A stretch of 64,000 bases of DNA from Phaseolus vulgaris (GCF_000499845.2 NC_023758.2:2526811-2590810), one strand, 5' to 3'. Shown: positions 14,501 to 27,983, counted from the first letter of the stretch. Made by a program: numbers and translations. The notes: generated by a model not told the origin, from the sequence alone.

Positions 14501-17500
14501 AGCAGAGAGAGACATGCAAACATAGCCTAAGAAACAAAGGGAGGTTCCCTTAACAGGTAAAAAGAGAGTGTTGCTTCATCAGTCACAGTTTTAGAAAGAA
14601 ATAGAATAATTAATTGATTCTGTTAGCATTCTTTTAATGATTTTAATTGCATTTCTTCAGTTTTAAAAATATTTAATTCTGTTTCAGGTTCCTTATTTTT
14701 TGGAACCATAATACTGTTTACTTATATACCCTGTCAGTAATGAAAATATAGCTGTAATATAACTACCGTAAAAATAGATCCATGTAGTTTTGTTTTTTCC
14801 TTTCCTATCTTTCGTGAGCCCTATCACTTGGAGTACCCTTAAAGTATCTAGAATATAAAGCTTATTGTGATTCTTCTTCGATAAAAATATGTAGTCTAGA
14901 TGGTTTGTCTGTTAGTTTCAGTGAAAAATGAAATCTGTATATTGAGTTTCCTCTTAGGTTGACTGAGTCTATCCCCTGCCATCTGGAAATTTCAGTTTGT
15001 GAATCCTTTCCTGAAATACTGTACTTCGCCAATATAGACGATTTGGCTAATATTGTGCTTATTTTAAGGTGCTTAGGCTGAAATGACTTGTTAAATTTCG
15101 ATCACAAGCAATAATTAGTGCCCGTGCCCTGTTTAGACAGTTGTCAAACCTTTTTTGCCCAATATGTTTGGTTGATTTTAGTCCGTATTCTTTTTCAGGA
15201 ATTGTTTGATTCTATTTTGTGGAATGGGATCAATACTCTCTCTGATGCACCAGTGCAATCAACATTAAGTTCTGAATGGAAAACCTGGAAGCATGATGTA
15301 GTGAAATGGTTTTTGGCACCACCTTCCTTATCGATCAGCAAAGACATACAGCAACAGAGTTCTGATGATTTGTACCGAGCAAACCTTCAGGTTTGTAGAA
15401 AAAGGGCCAAACTTGAAGTTCGTCGAGCAGATACACATGCTTCACAAGTGGAAATCAAGGCCCAAACTATTGCTCTTCAGGCTGACCCTGGCTTCTTTAA
15501 GAATCAGGGCACATTGAGCACATTAGCAGCTGAGTCTTGCAAACAGGAAGGTGTCAGGGAGGTGTCTATGGCAAGTGATTTACCTGGTCATTTGGTCGAT
15601 AAATGGAATGAAATTGTAGTTGAGAGTACTGATCCCCATTTTTTGCATACCAAAGAAATGGAATCAACACCTACAAAGGAAATGACCGTTGTAAAATCTG
15701 TAGAATCTGGTAGTAAGAATCGACAATGTATAGCTTATATTGAAGCAAAGGGAAGACAGTGTGTGAGATGGGCAAATGATGGTGATGTGTACTGTTGTGT
15801 ACATTTATCCTCCCGGTTTTTGGGCAGCTCAACAAAATCTGAAAAGCCTGTTACACTTGATACTCCTATGTGTGAAGGCACTACTGTTCTGGGTACTAGA
15901 TGTAAGCATCGTGCCCTACCTGGCTCTCTATTCTGTAAGAAACACCGGCCACATGCTGAGACAGAGCAGATCTCAAATATACCGCAGAATACACTAAAGA
16001 GGAAACATGAAGAAAATTATACTGGTTCTGAGGGCATTCTTTCCAGAGACTTGGTATTAGTAAATGTTGAAAGTCCACTGCAAATGGATACAGTGTCATC
16101 CATTGGTGGTGATTCCGTACATGGAGAAAACAACTTTAATGAGAAGCCCATGGATTCTGAGCATGATCATAATGTAATGGAGTCCCTGCACTGTATGGGT
16201 TCCCCTCCCTATGATAAGATGAATCCTTGTAGGGAAGGTCCTAAACGGTATTGCTTGTACTGCGAAAGTCACCTCCCTAGTTGGCTTAAGCGTGCAAGAA
16301 ATGGTAAGAGTAGAATAGTATCAAAAGAAGTGTTCACGGAACTTTTGAGGGACTGCAACTCATGGGAGCAAAAGGTACATCTGCATAAAGCATGTGAACT
16401 TTTTTACAGGCTTCTTAAAAGCATTTTGTCATTAAGAAACCCTGTTCCTAAGGATGTCCAATTTCAGTGGGCTTTGACTGAAGCCTCTAAAGATTCTAGT
16501 GTAGGAGAGTTTTTTAAAAAGTTAGTTCATAATGAAAAGGCCAGAATGAAGTCAATATGGGGATTCAATGATGACATGGATATATTCTCTGTGATGGAAG
16601 AACCACCACTCTTGCCATCCACAAACAATGATGACTATGATAAGGAAAATGCCATTAAGTGTAAGCTATGCTCTGCAGAATTTCCTGATGACCAAGAACT
16701 TGGTAACCATTGGATGGACAGTCATAAAAAGGAGGCACAGTGGCTGTTTAGAGGCTATGCATGTGCTATTTGTCTGGATTCATTTACTAACAAGAAACTG
16801 TTGGAAACACATGTTCAGGAGAGACACCATGTGCAATTTGTTGAACAATGCATGCTTCTCCAGTGCATTCCTTGTGGGAGTCATTTTGGAAATGCAGAAC
16901 AATTATGGCAGCATGTTTTATCAGTTCACCCTGTTGATTTTAAACCATCAAAAGCTCCTGAGCCGCAAACTTTATCTACTGGTGAAGATTCTCCAGTAAA
17001 ACATGATCCGGGTAATTCAGCCCCTTTGGAGAATAATTCTGAGAATACAGGTGGTTTTCGGAAATTTGTTTGCAGGTTTTGTGGATTGAAATTTGATTTA
17101 CTACCTGACCTAGGACGACATCACCAAGCTGCTCATATGGGGCCTAATCTGGCAAGCAGTCGCCCTGCAAAGAGAGGAGTTCAATATTATGCGTACAGAT
17201 TAAAATCTGGCAGACTTAGCCGCCCCAGATTTAAAAAAAGTTTAGCAGCAGCATCATACAGGCTTAGAAATAAGGCTAATGCTAATTTAAAGCGAAGCAT
17301 TCAGGAAACAATTTCACATGGCACAGGAGGAATAACCATACAACCTCATGTTACTGAAGCAACAAACATTGGTAGATTGGAAGAACATCAATGCTCAGCT
17401 GTTTCAAAGATTTTGTTTTCCGAGATTCAGAAGACGAAACCTCGGCCAAACAATCTTGATATTTTATCAATTGCTCGCTCTGCTTGCTGCAAAGTTAGTC

Positions 17501-20500
17501 TGGTGGCATCACTGGAGGAGAAATATGGAATTCTTCCTGAAAAGCTCTATTTGAAGGCAGCAAAACTTTGCAGTGAGCATAATATTTTGGTAAGTTGGCC
17601 TCAGGAGGGTTTTATTTGTCCCAGAGGTTGTAATGTATTAAAGGCTCAAGCTTCTCTATCTCCTTTAGATTCTCTTCCTAATAGTTCTGTAATCCCCAAA
17701 GCTCTGAATTTATCTGATCCTACAAGTGATGAGTGGGAGGTGGATGAATTTCACTGCATCATCAATTCACGAACTTTAAAGTTAGGTTCACTTCAAAAGG
17801 CTGTGGTCTTGTGTGATGACATTAGCTTTGGGAAGGAATCAGTTCCAGTGATTTGTGTAGTAGATCAAGAACTTGCGCATTCTCTTCATATCAATGGCTG
17901 TAACGGACAAAATATAAACCCTTCTAGGCCTTGGGAGAGCTTTACCTATGTTACAAAGCCAATGCTTGATCAATCCCTCATTCTTGATTCAGAGGTAGTT
18001 CACTGAGACTTAATTTGTTCTTTGATCAAATTCTAACCAAGAAGGATAATGAATCTAAAATAGATCATATTCTACTCAGTTTTTTGTAAAATTCTGTTAC
18101 TTGTAAAATCTATCTAGGATCTAGACTGTCAGTACTTCTTAGGCACACAAGCAATGTTTGATTTCTACACAATGATGCCTTTTCTCTTTTTTCTTTTAGA
18201 ATTTAAGAAATAAAGATTTTGTACATTACCTCGTTCCTTTTAATTGATTTTTAATATTCTTTAGCCTGTCTAATTATTGGCAGAGTCTGCAACTGGGATG
18301 TGCCTGTTCATACAGTACCTGCTGTCCTGAAACTTGTGATCATGTGTACCTTTTTGGCAATGACTATGATGATGCAAAAGACATATTTGGGAAACCAATG
18401 CGTGGCAGGTTCCCATATGATGAGAATGGTCGAATAATCCTGGAGGTAAGTTATTTTCATTTATTAAACTGTTGTATACAAAATCTGAACTAAGAATTAA
18501 TTTTGCATCTGTTATGCTTTTTAGTGGTGATATGTCTAGTACTTGCTAAAATATTGAATAATTTTATACTTCTTACTTGAATGGTTCTGTTTTCTAATAG
18601 TATTATGGCTGCTTTGAATGTGTTGACTTACCTCTGTTAGCAATAACATGACGTAGGATCTTGCCTTATTTTTTAGAAATTTTTAAATATCGTTATTATG
18701 TGATTTTACCTTAAGTTCCCTTCATAGATCAGGGCCATATACAGAAAATTTCAGCTTTTTATTTCTTTTCTATTTCTATTATTTATTAACAAATTTTGAT
18801 TTTTGTTGCATTATGGGGATTGTCCTTAAACAACTGCAGGAAGGTTATCTTGTCTATGAGTGTAATCACATGTGCAGATGCAATAAATCCTGTCCGAATA
18901 GAGTATTGCAGAATGGAGTACGAGTCAAATTGGAAGTCTTTAAAACAGAGAAAAAGGTTACTCTTTTTTATTAACCCTAAACACTTCACAAATCACAAGG
19001 CTTGCTACATTGACTTTTATGCTATGATTTGTAGGGATGGGCAGTAAGGGCTGGTGAAGCTATTCTACGTGGCACATTTGTGTGTGAATACATTGGAGAA
19101 GTTTTAGATGTGAAAGAGGCACATGATAGGCGTAGAAGGTTTACATTTTTTCAAGATGTATTCTCTTTTGAATTAGTTGATGTTTCCACACTTTATACTG
19201 ACTCGGACTATATCAATTTCAGATATGGCACAGAGCATTGCAGTTATTTCTACAACATTGACGCTCGTGTTAATGATATGAGCAGATTGGTTGAAGGACA
19301 GGCTCCGTATGTAGTAGATGCTACTAAATTTGGAAATGTTTCAAGATTTGTCAATCATAGGTGAGCATTTTGCTACTAACATACTGTTTGACATGGCTTG
19401 GTAGCAACCTGGTTCATTAACGGATTATTTTGCTATACTAGTAGATTTAAAATGGCAGTTGGTAAAATTTTATGAGTTCCTTCCTTTTCTTCAATCTAAC
19501 TTGAATTACTTAACAGATATTTAATTTTTGGCGAGGCATGTTGCTTATTTCACCATACACGAATCTATGCTACTTGCTATTATTTATTATGCTCTTTATG
19601 AGCTGTTAAAAATGTCCTGGACAGTCACGTTGTCGTCAATATCATGATGACTGTATTTCTGCTCCTTACAAATTAGATGCATTGTAGGGAGACTGGTGTT
19701 TTTTTTGGCTAGCGAATATTAACATGGTGTATTTGTACCCACGTTATTTTCCTGGCAACAATTAAATGCAGTAATGTGATAAAAACTTAACTATTATTTT
19801 TTTTTATAAACCATGATTTTGTTTAATTCCACAAAAGCCTAAACTTTTGTGATGAGCAACTATACCGCATTCTGTCTTTTACATTCTACATGTACGTTTT
19901 GTTGGTTTCCTCTTACAATTTTTTGTTGTTGTAGTTGCACCCCAAATCTTGTCAATCATCAAGTTCTTGTAGAGAGCATGGATTCTGAACGTGCACATAT
20001 CGGTTTTTATGCAAATCGAGATGTAAGCACTCTCCTCTGTAGGACTATTTTACTTTAAAAGAATCCAATGTATATGATGCTTTGAAAATTTCTACTTGCA
20101 AATTCTTTTCTTGATTTGGTATGTCATAAGAAACATTATATGTGAAGAGACTGTATCATAGATATCGATGGTCACATCTCTGTTAAAATGTTACCCTGCT
20201 CTGCTGATGAAAAGAAAAAAAGGCCGGCTTATTGGCAAATGTTTTAAGAAATTTGCTTTCTATATCCTGGTTGATGGGTAGATAATGGTATGCATGGATA
20301 TAATGAACATCGCACAACAATGCCAAGTTTCGTCCCTTGTTTGTGAAGAACATTCAGTTCTGCATGTTATGTTGTGAACAATGGACAGAATTTTAGTAGC
20401 TTCCTTGTATGCCATGGATTACATTTTGCTTTTTTCTTGTTGACAGATTGCTTTGGGTGAAGAGCTAACATATGACTATCAGTACGAGCTTGTGCTTACA

Positions 20501-20554
20501 GAAGGATCTCCTTGTCTTTGCGAATCCTTGAAGTGTAGGGGGCGCCTTTATTAG
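10454..20554 (+). CDS. SUVR5: SUVR5-like C2H2 zinc-finger SET-domain histone-lysine N-methyltransferase
   Basis: Eleven coding exons: 10454-10906, 11159-11461, 11611-11721, 13092-13202, 15199-17994, 18284-18445, 18840-18956, 19035-19138, 19223-19360, 19935-20022, 20447-20554. They join in frame to 1496 aa, all with GT-AG introns. Exons 1-4 encode the conserved N-terminal region (W-rich block after residue 150). The 2.8 kb exon 5 carries two Cys/His clusters (about 500-590) and C2H2 fingers near 814, 848, 882 and 952. Pre-SET cysteines follow in exons 6-7. SET motifs are G-W-A-V-R, E-Y-I-G-E, N-H-S-C (about 1430) and E-L-T-Y-D-Y; post-SET is C-L-C-x4-C-R-G at the C-terminus. In Arabidopsis SUVR5 places repressive H3K9me2 at target genes in a sequence-dependent manner with LDL1; the same nuclear role is inferred here. 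Start chosen because the M-E-V-L opening matches the family. The finger at 814 appears to be an extra one relative to Arabidopsis (from memory). Confidence 0.93.
11540..11570. repeat. (AT)n microsatellite in SUVR5 intron 2
   Basis: About fifteen AT units within the 149 bp intron between coding exons 2 and 3. Length variation here would change intron size but not the protein. Confidence 0.85.
12648..12722. repeat. Compound TC/TA/CA/GATA/GA microsatellite in SUVR5 intron 3
   Basis: A run of short simple-sequence blocks (TC, TA, CA, four GATA units, GA) inside the 1.37 kb intron. Likely polymorphic; no functional signal seen. Confidence 0.75.
13203..15198 (+). other. Long intron 4 of the SUVR5-like gene
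   Basis: The largest intron of the gene (1996 bp), with donor GAG|GTACCT and acceptor TTTTTCAG. I see no open reading frame of note and no recognisable transposon termini within it. An open frame runs upstream from the next exon to 15118, but the acceptor at 15198 joins the frame left by exon 4 exactly. Confidence 0.7.
19139..19222 (+). other. 84 nt stop-free intron (exitron-like) in the SET domain
   Basis: Between the EYIGE and NHSC parts of the SET domain a GT...AG segment of 84 nt interrupts the alignable protein. Removing it joins an arginine codon directly to a Y-G-T-x-H-C-S-Y block, as in the family. The segment is T-rich, has a CTGAC branch-point-like site about 30 nt before the acceptor, is a multiple of three and contains no in-frame stop. 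If retained it would insert 28 residues at about residue 1386. I treat splicing as the default. Confidence 0.8.
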
Positions 20555-20950
20555 AACCAGAATCTGTGCGTTGTTGCAACAATATTTTCAGATTGTCAAT
20601 TTGGCAGACAAATGATATGCTCAACATAAAATATTCCAATCTGGAACGGCCCAACCCTGAAGTATTCTATTAGTTTTGATTTGATCTCTTCCAACAAATG
20701 AGGAAAAATCAATCAACTGAGGCAGGCAACTTGTAAGCAGCTATCTATAATTTACCAGCTGTCTCTGGTAATTTGACAGGATTCAAGTGATTTGGATTGA
20801 ATGCCATGTACAATCTTTCTCTATCCCCCCTCTGGAAGAGTAGGCATGTTTTTGCAGCTTAGTGTACAATTGTTCCCTTTTCTCTTGCTTTATTTTCCAA
20901 TATTTCAATCTAGTGCCTGATGTTTGAAATAATTTGGCAATTCCTCACTC
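20555..20950 (+). other. Probable 3'UTR of the SUVR5-like gene
   Basis: Sequence after the TAG stop is less AT-rich than the following intergenic DNA and lacks coding potential, as expected for a 3'UTR. No canonical AATAAA site stands out, so the end is approximate. Confidence 0.45.
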
Positions 20951-23900
20951 CTTTTCTCCCTTCGTCACCCTTCCACCATCACCAAGAAAAGAAACCCCCA
21001 AAAGAAGTTCAGCAAAACAAAGAGTCTGTGGTTAAGGCTGTCTGAATTGGCAATTGGTATTTTCTCCATTTTTATGACATGGTTCTTAATTTCTTTAGCA
21101 GTTTCGGGATTGTAAATATTTTAGCGTTCAACCTATTCGCTTCTCCTTTTCATTGCTAAGTAACTTATTCATAGAAATAGATTCCTTGTAATTTGTCATC
21201 TAAATATAAAGGTATGATTTGATATGAATATAACTATTGATGTAATTTATTTGTCTCCCAATTAAAAACAATAAATATCAATCAATTTTAAAAGTTCTTA
21301 AAAATTTAAACTATAATCATTTTATTTTGTAATAGATCGAATACCTTTTATGACCTGAACGCTTGAATAAAGTTTGAACTTAATTCATATTATTGATAAA
21401 CTAGTGGAAACACAGGTCCAATAACTCATGTGTATGACTACTAAATTTTTATAATAATAGAAATTTAACATATGTACCGAAATAGTTTTGGATGAGTCAA
21501 AATTGAAAAACAAAAAATAACATATAAAAGAAAAATGATGAATTGATTAATTAACTCTTTTTCTTTGTTTGAGTTTCTCTTCTTCAAGCTTTTTCTATTT
21601 TTTCATTGGTAGTTTTGGGATGGAAAAGTGTAATGATGTTTACGTTAAAATTAGGATTAATTTGATTATAGATACAAAAGAATAATGACTTTACCAAAGA
21701 ATTGGATTGATTGGGATGGAATGAAGAGAGTAATTGAAAATGGAAGTTATTTTATTTAATATGTAAGATTTGGTGTGGAATGGGTGAGAGTATATTTTTT
21801 CTTTCTTTTCGTTGTTGTCTTAAAATAAAGAATTATGTACACCAAAAAACGGTTATGAAGAGGAATCTCCTTTATATATAAGAATCTTCTTTATATATAA
21901 GTATATATAATGTGTACAATTCAAAATCAAATCTATTTATTTTCCTATTTACATTTTAGATCATTCAAATTCTTTATATTAAAATTAATAATACCAATGT
22001 TATTCATACACTAATATTTTGTATAAGTTTATATTTACAAAGTTTCCCCATAGAACTAAGATTATTTTTTCATAATTTGTACACTTCTGTAAGTTGACGG
22101 TGTTGATGCAAAATATATGGAACACTTTATTCTATTAAACAAATCAACAGAATATTGGTCTAGTGAAGTAAGCCTTAGGTAAGTTTGCATATGTGAATAT
22201 CTTCTTCCTGAAAAATAAAAAAAATTTAGAAGGAAAATCAAGTCATCATGTGCTATTTTCGAATTTATCCTCATTTATTTTATTTTACTGTTTAGAGTAC
22301 GTTTTATTTTCTATTATTGTAAGATTTTTTAATATAAAAATATTATTTTTTTATTTATATAAGATGTTATTTATTTTCTAATTTTATAGTATATATTTAA
22401 TATTTTAAAAAATTACCTAATGTTCTGTTTTATTTAATTTTTTTTATTGTGTTTATATTAATATATTTTTGTGTATAATTATTATGTTTATGAGTTATAA
22501 TTTATTTGATAATAATTTGTTATGAAATTCTTTTTTATTGTTAATTACATTATGCTTTTGTTGTTGTATTTTTTATTTTTCATTACTACATGGTTTTTAA
22601 TATTAAAAAATAATTTTTTATTTATATAAAATCTGATTTATTTTTCAATAGTACATGTTTAATATTTTAATAAATTACTTGAAAGTTTTTATTTAATTTA
22701 TTGAATAGATATTTTTTTCTAATTATTATTTTTAAATTATATCTATTAAATACATATTTATTTTTAACTATAATTTTTAAATATATGAATATGTTAAAGT
22801 TGTTTATTTTTAACAAAAATAACCCATTTCATTATTAAATTTTTTTAATAGACAAGGATAAGTTTGTAAAATAATATTTTATATCTTTAGAAAATTAAAA
22901 ATTTTCTCACAATCATCTTATCATTCAAAAATTCCCATAAATTTTTCTCACACATCCACTCTGACATACTTCAATCCAAACAACTTCACTTTTTTATAAG
23001 ATCCTCACACATTCACTCTCACACCTTCCCCAATCCAAATACACTCTCAATAGTCTAGATAAAGTTTATCTGTTCTAAACTTGAGAGTCAAATTAATGTG
23101 TACTAATCTATAGGAGTTATGACTTATGATTAGCATATTAAAATGACCTTTTCCTAGCAAAGGTTACGGTGACAAGATTTAAGAAAAAAAAGGGGAATGT
23201 GTTTTAACAAAAATGGTGCTTCTATATGTAACATCATGGAATTTACATGTAATTGCTTCCAGTTTTCTCCCTTACAAGTTACAACTGTCTCCATTATTCT
23301 GCTATATCATATCTCAAGTCTTCGAGTACAACTTTGAAATACCAAAATAACATATATCTCACACACCCGTAGGCCAATTATGCCAATCTTTCTGTTAAGT
23401 TTGGAGGAGCTGATGCAGCTAGTGAGACTAATGATGAAGGCACGTGAAATTGTGAAAAGCAAAAATACCATTCCACGCAGCTTAGGAAACATCACTGACA
23501 CCAAGAAAGTTAGCTTGGAAATTCCATATGAAAGTTAGAAACCGATATATCTTATAGTGTGAACAGAGGCTTTGTGTGCAAAATGGGAAGGCCATTGATG
23601 GGGACACAAACTGAACAACCATGTGCTTGATTCTCCCATTATCTATTCCTTGACCGTGAGAACCTAAAGAAGGGTTCGAGTGCGCCAAGGCTTTTTCAAA
23701 TTGTAATAGTTCAGGTAAAAAAAACCATCAGGACTGAAGCATAAACTGTAGTATTCAACTGCTACTGAAACAACGTAATGATGATTGTATTATACTTCAA
23801 CTGCTACCTAACTAAAATATAGTATTATACTTCAACTACAGGTGTATGCTACGTGAGTCGTGTCATCACATGTCCATTAGGTTAAGTAGTAACTACATTA

Positions 23901-24000
23901 TTGCAACTGTTCAACAAGAGAAATCTATATTTTTTGGAGATTCTTTATGAATACCAAGTTCATAGTTCATTTACTGAATTTGCATATGAGATTCTATATT
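20951..24000. other. AT-rich intergenic DNA, no gene seen
   Basis: No supported ORF. The stretch 22260-22900 is particularly T-rich. Around 22970-23045 there are two C-rich segments containing CAATCCAAA with flanking ACACTCTC-like motifs; these resemble termini of legume MITEs, but no inverted partner could be matched. Confidence 0.55.
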
Positions 24001-24325
24001 AACTAGAGGTAAAAATCTTTCTTCTTATATAAGTGAGATTTTATTGACTAGAAATAAAAACCTTTCATAATATATAAGTGGTTGCAAATCTCATCTGATA
24101 TAAGACTTAAAGTTCACTTTGTGAGATTTCATTGACTAGAAATAAAATCCTTTCGTAGTATATAAGTGGTTGCAAATCTCATTTTATATAAGACTTAAAG
24201 TTCACTTTGTGAGATTTCATTGACTAGAAATTAAAACCTTTCGTAGTATATACGTGGTTGCAAATCTCATCTTATATAAGACTTAAAGTCCACTTTTTAA
24301 TATAATATCAGAGTCATTTAAAGTC
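24001..24325 (+). repeat. Degenerate copia/TRIM-like LTR with 88 bp internal tandem repeat and PBS-like site
   Basis: Three copies of an 88 bp unit start at about 24035, 24123 and 24211. Each contains GACTAGAAAT, then TATATAAGTGG or a close variant, then ACTTAAAGT(T/C)CACTT. The last copy is followed at 24306 by ATATCAGAG, close to the TGGTATCAGAGC site complementary to initiator-Met tRNA that follows many plant copia/TRIM 5' LTRs. The combination is typical of a legume LTR family. Internal and 3' parts are not recognisable. Confidence 0.5.
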
Positions 24326-25750
24326 TACACTAGTGAGAGTTTGTTGATCTTATCAGACTACTCGCTATCAGACCATATTTCATAGTATAGAAGTGTAGAA
24401 GGAAAGGATAAACTTCATGCCATCGAGCTCCGTGAGGTGTTGCTTTCAAAGGTGCAGCATATGTAGAGGAAAGGAACCCATCCCAAATGGATATGTATGG
24501 ATCCTCTGCAGTCCAAAAAATGAATTGCAGCCTGTGCAGTTTGGATCTAGAGGCCTTCATTAACACCACACAATTATTTATATTGTTTTTACAAAACAAA
24601 CTCAATACTTGAAGGGTGAAGATCCATAGAGTTTTAAAGCAATTCTTGAGGATCAGAATCCTCCAAAATGGACACACAAGAGCTCAGAGTGAGGACCCGC
24701 ATGGACCTCTTGTTGACAGACAAAATTGAGAGAGAGTGTAGGCAACAGTACACAGCAATGACAAACCAATATGTCGGTCACTCTTCTTTCATTCATGTAC
24801 TAAAAAAGAATGATAACCTTCAACCATTACCTTGTCTCCTTTGGCCTTAGCTTCATGTTTCCTCAATTGTTTCTCTTGGTAGAGAGCTTACATGAATGGA
24901 TCATGACTGATGAATGGCCTAGATTCTCACCTATCTTTCTTGGACATAATTCACTAACATATTTTAATTACCATATACATGATTAATGGTATCCACTAAT
25001 TAGCTAGTGACTTGTGCTTAACCTAAACATAGTGTGCATGGTTTGGTACTAATAATTGGTTAGGTGCATAGAGACATAGTTAATTAAAAAAAGGGATGTT
25101 ATTAGGCTAAAAAGTTTAGAGCACATGGCAGAAGGTTTATTAGTAACATCAAAATTTGGGAGCAGTGAATCTTGGGTGGGGCAAAAAGGCAAACAATTCC
25201 AGGGCAGCAGAGGGCACTTATCATGTGATTGGAATTTCTGATTCCTGATGACGAAAACACGTTTCTATCTATTTTTTCAAGCTAGATGGAATCACTGCAA
25301 ATCTCTATGATTGCACTAAAGTCACGGCACCCACAGCTATGTGTAATTTCATAAAACATATCATCAAAACAACCCAAAAACTGTTGAAAATCTACTGTGT
25401 CCAAGCCTTTTTCCTAATGAGGAATTGCTACAGCTGTGAATTTGTCACTTTTTCCTCAAAAGTAAACAGCATCTTCACAATGAAATGTTTCACCATGCAG
25501 CAGCATGGCAAAATTTAAAATTAAGACACTTTCTGTCACACCTTCAATTATAAACCAGAAAAATGGAGAAAGATATGGTGCCATGTCAATAATGCTTGAG
25601 GATAAGCTCGCATTGTAATTCAGAGAGTTTGGGCAAAATTGTCAAAATTCAATTAAATTAAAAGCTAACAGACCCACTTTAAAACCTAATACCAAATTGA
25701 ACTTTTTTTAGTGGGAGAACTTCATTCTTTACTTTTCAATGATTTTATTT
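24326..25750. other. Intergenic DNA with unassigned open frames
   Basis: A 115-codon open frame on the minus strand (24330-24677) lies directly beyond the LTR-like block and may be transposon internal DNA. Its translation matches nothing I recognise. Nothing else is supported here. Confidence 0.35.
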
Positions 25751-25759
25751 TCATATAAC

Positions 25760-25860
25760 CTTCGAGATACCACATCGACTAGAGATTAGAACTTTTCACC
25801 AGTTTTATAGAGTTAAGTTAAGCTTAAAGTCCACTTCATAATATAAATAATAAATGTTAA
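25760..25860 (+). repeat. Second fragment of the same LTR-like family
   Basis: Contains CCACATCGACTAGAGATTAG, then a TATAG block, then GCTTAAAGTCCACTT and an AATATAA end. These elements occur in the same order as in the 24001-24325 remnant. No PBS or coding part follows. Confidence 0.45.
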
Positions 25861-27983
25861 CAAGTTATTCTTTATACAAGAGTTTTCATGTAATGAAAAA
25901 TGATAGCTTCACATTCCGAAAAAGAAAAAACACATATGTACAACTCACTTTAATGCTATAATAATATGTATTAATATTTAAAAAAAAAAATTAAAACCAT
26001 TTATATTTTGGGTTGTCATATAAATACTTTTTTTTCTAACATCAAACATGGAAGTATTTCTCTTTAGTTATTAAAAAGTGTAGCATAGATAATTTTTTAT
26101 AATGATAATAATATATTACTGTAAAATTTGGTTTTGGACTTCTCTATAAAGAGTTTGAGCTCAATAATCAAATCACTGTCGATAATCTCTCAAAAGAAGT
26201 GCAGATCACTGAAAAAGGTAGACAAAAAATTGTTTAAAGTAGGAATTTGTAAGTTTATACAAAGAGACATTTTTCAAGCATCATCTTACATAAGAAATGC
26301 CAAAATAATGAATCCCCAAAAAGATGTAAATATCATTATAAATATAGAATGTACTATTCAGTAATTGTTATATATAATAAATAATAAATTTATCATATAA
26401 TAATTATGACTGGCATTGTTTAATGTACTATTTATTCTATTTTTTAATTTAAAAAAAAATAACATTATTCATTATTATATTTCGTACATTCACATTTTAT
26501 ATAAACAAAACTATTAATAATGTATAAATTTGGGTTTAAAAAAAAACTATGAACGGGTTTGTAAGAAAATAAGTGACATTGATTTCTTTTTCTACCTCGT
26601 AATTTCTTTTAAGTATCTCATAAATATGAAATTTTCTACTTTTTTTTTTATGAGAACAAAATTTCAGATTATACACTTTAAAAATTTCATTGACTTATAA
26701 ATTGTGTATTCCAAAAAGTTTTTTTTTTTAATTTTTGAAATGTGTAACTTAAAAATATTTTTGACTTTTGAACTGCACAACTCATAATTATTTTTTACAT
26801 TAATTTTTTTCAAATTATATAATTTGAAAGTAATTTTTTATCTTAATAGTAGTCACTTTTTACTTCCAAATTACATAATTTGAAAGTTTTTTTTTACTTA
26901 TTTATTGTATAGTTTGAAAGTTATTTTTTTGCAAAGAATTTTTTTTTAAAATTATATAATGCGAGAGTTTTTCAAATTACACACTTTGAAACATACTTTT
27001 TGACTTCTAGATTACATTATTTATAACATTTTTTCCTGATCACATAATCTAAACACACTTTATTCTTTAAGTTTATCCGTAATGCAATGCATAGATAAGG
27101 GTGACAATGACAATAACAAAAAGATAATAACGACAACAAGGTAACGATGACAATATAATAATGACAATTAAGGACCAACAATGACAACGATAAGGGATGA
27201 CGGTAAAAGAAGCAATTTGATTTTTTAACTATACGATAGTGTACATAAAAAATTATTGAGATGTATAAAAAAATTCCCTTTATTATCCTTCTTGTGAAAT
27301 AAATTTATCCCTTATAACAATATTAAATCAAATTTCTTCATTTAATTTTATAAATAATTAATAATATACATATTATTTCTTAAATTTAACGATTTCTGTT
27401 TAATAAAGGATCAAAGTTAATCAATTTGATTTTTATAATTAAATATTTTAAAATTCATTATTTTAATTTTTTTAATATATATTTTTAAATTTGTTCTACT
27501 TGATTTACTTTTGAAAACTTAAAAAACAATTTAAAAATAATTTTTAATTTTAAAAAAATTACATTTTATGGATAGATTCGATATTCATCTATAAAAGAAC
27601 GTATGAATGAAATTTTATTTTTCTTAAATGGACTGCAATATATTAGTAAAAAAAAAATATTTGAACCATTATAATTCAAAATAAAATTTATTTAATACGT
27701 TCAATTAATAATTCTTGTGAGAAAGTAACCATCCATCTTTTTAAAATCTGAAGTCAACAAACAACAAGAAATTTAAGAGTAAGAAGATAATTAGTAAGCA
27801 ACGTTATTTCATGATCTGACAAAGAAAAGTAGTAATTAAGGGATGAAAGAAAATGATAATCGCAAAGGGAAAGAGCCAAGAGCAAAAGAAAGTAAAAGAG
27901 ACAAATAGTCAATTAGAGAAGCATTGCATGTGATGATATGAATCACTATATATTTGCATCTTAGCATTTCATTTTTATTCCAT
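25861..27983. other. AT-rich intergenic DNA with degenerate repeats
   Basis: No gene seen. At 26640-27060 a loose repetition of an AAATTACATAATTTGAAAGT-like phrase separated by T-runs suggests an old tandem array. At 27100-27200 there is a GACAAY-rich low-complexity run. Confidence 0.5.

Noticed and set aside
15118..15198. Upstream extension of the large SUVR5 exon with an ATG-like start at 15118
   Set aside because: The acceptor at 15198 joins exactly in frame to exon 4; the extension is intron sequence and starts with a non-ATG codon.
24330..24677. 115-codon minus-strand frame as a possible gene
   Set aside because: No domain recognised, next to an LTR-like remnant, no splice or promoter support; noted only as an unassigned frame.
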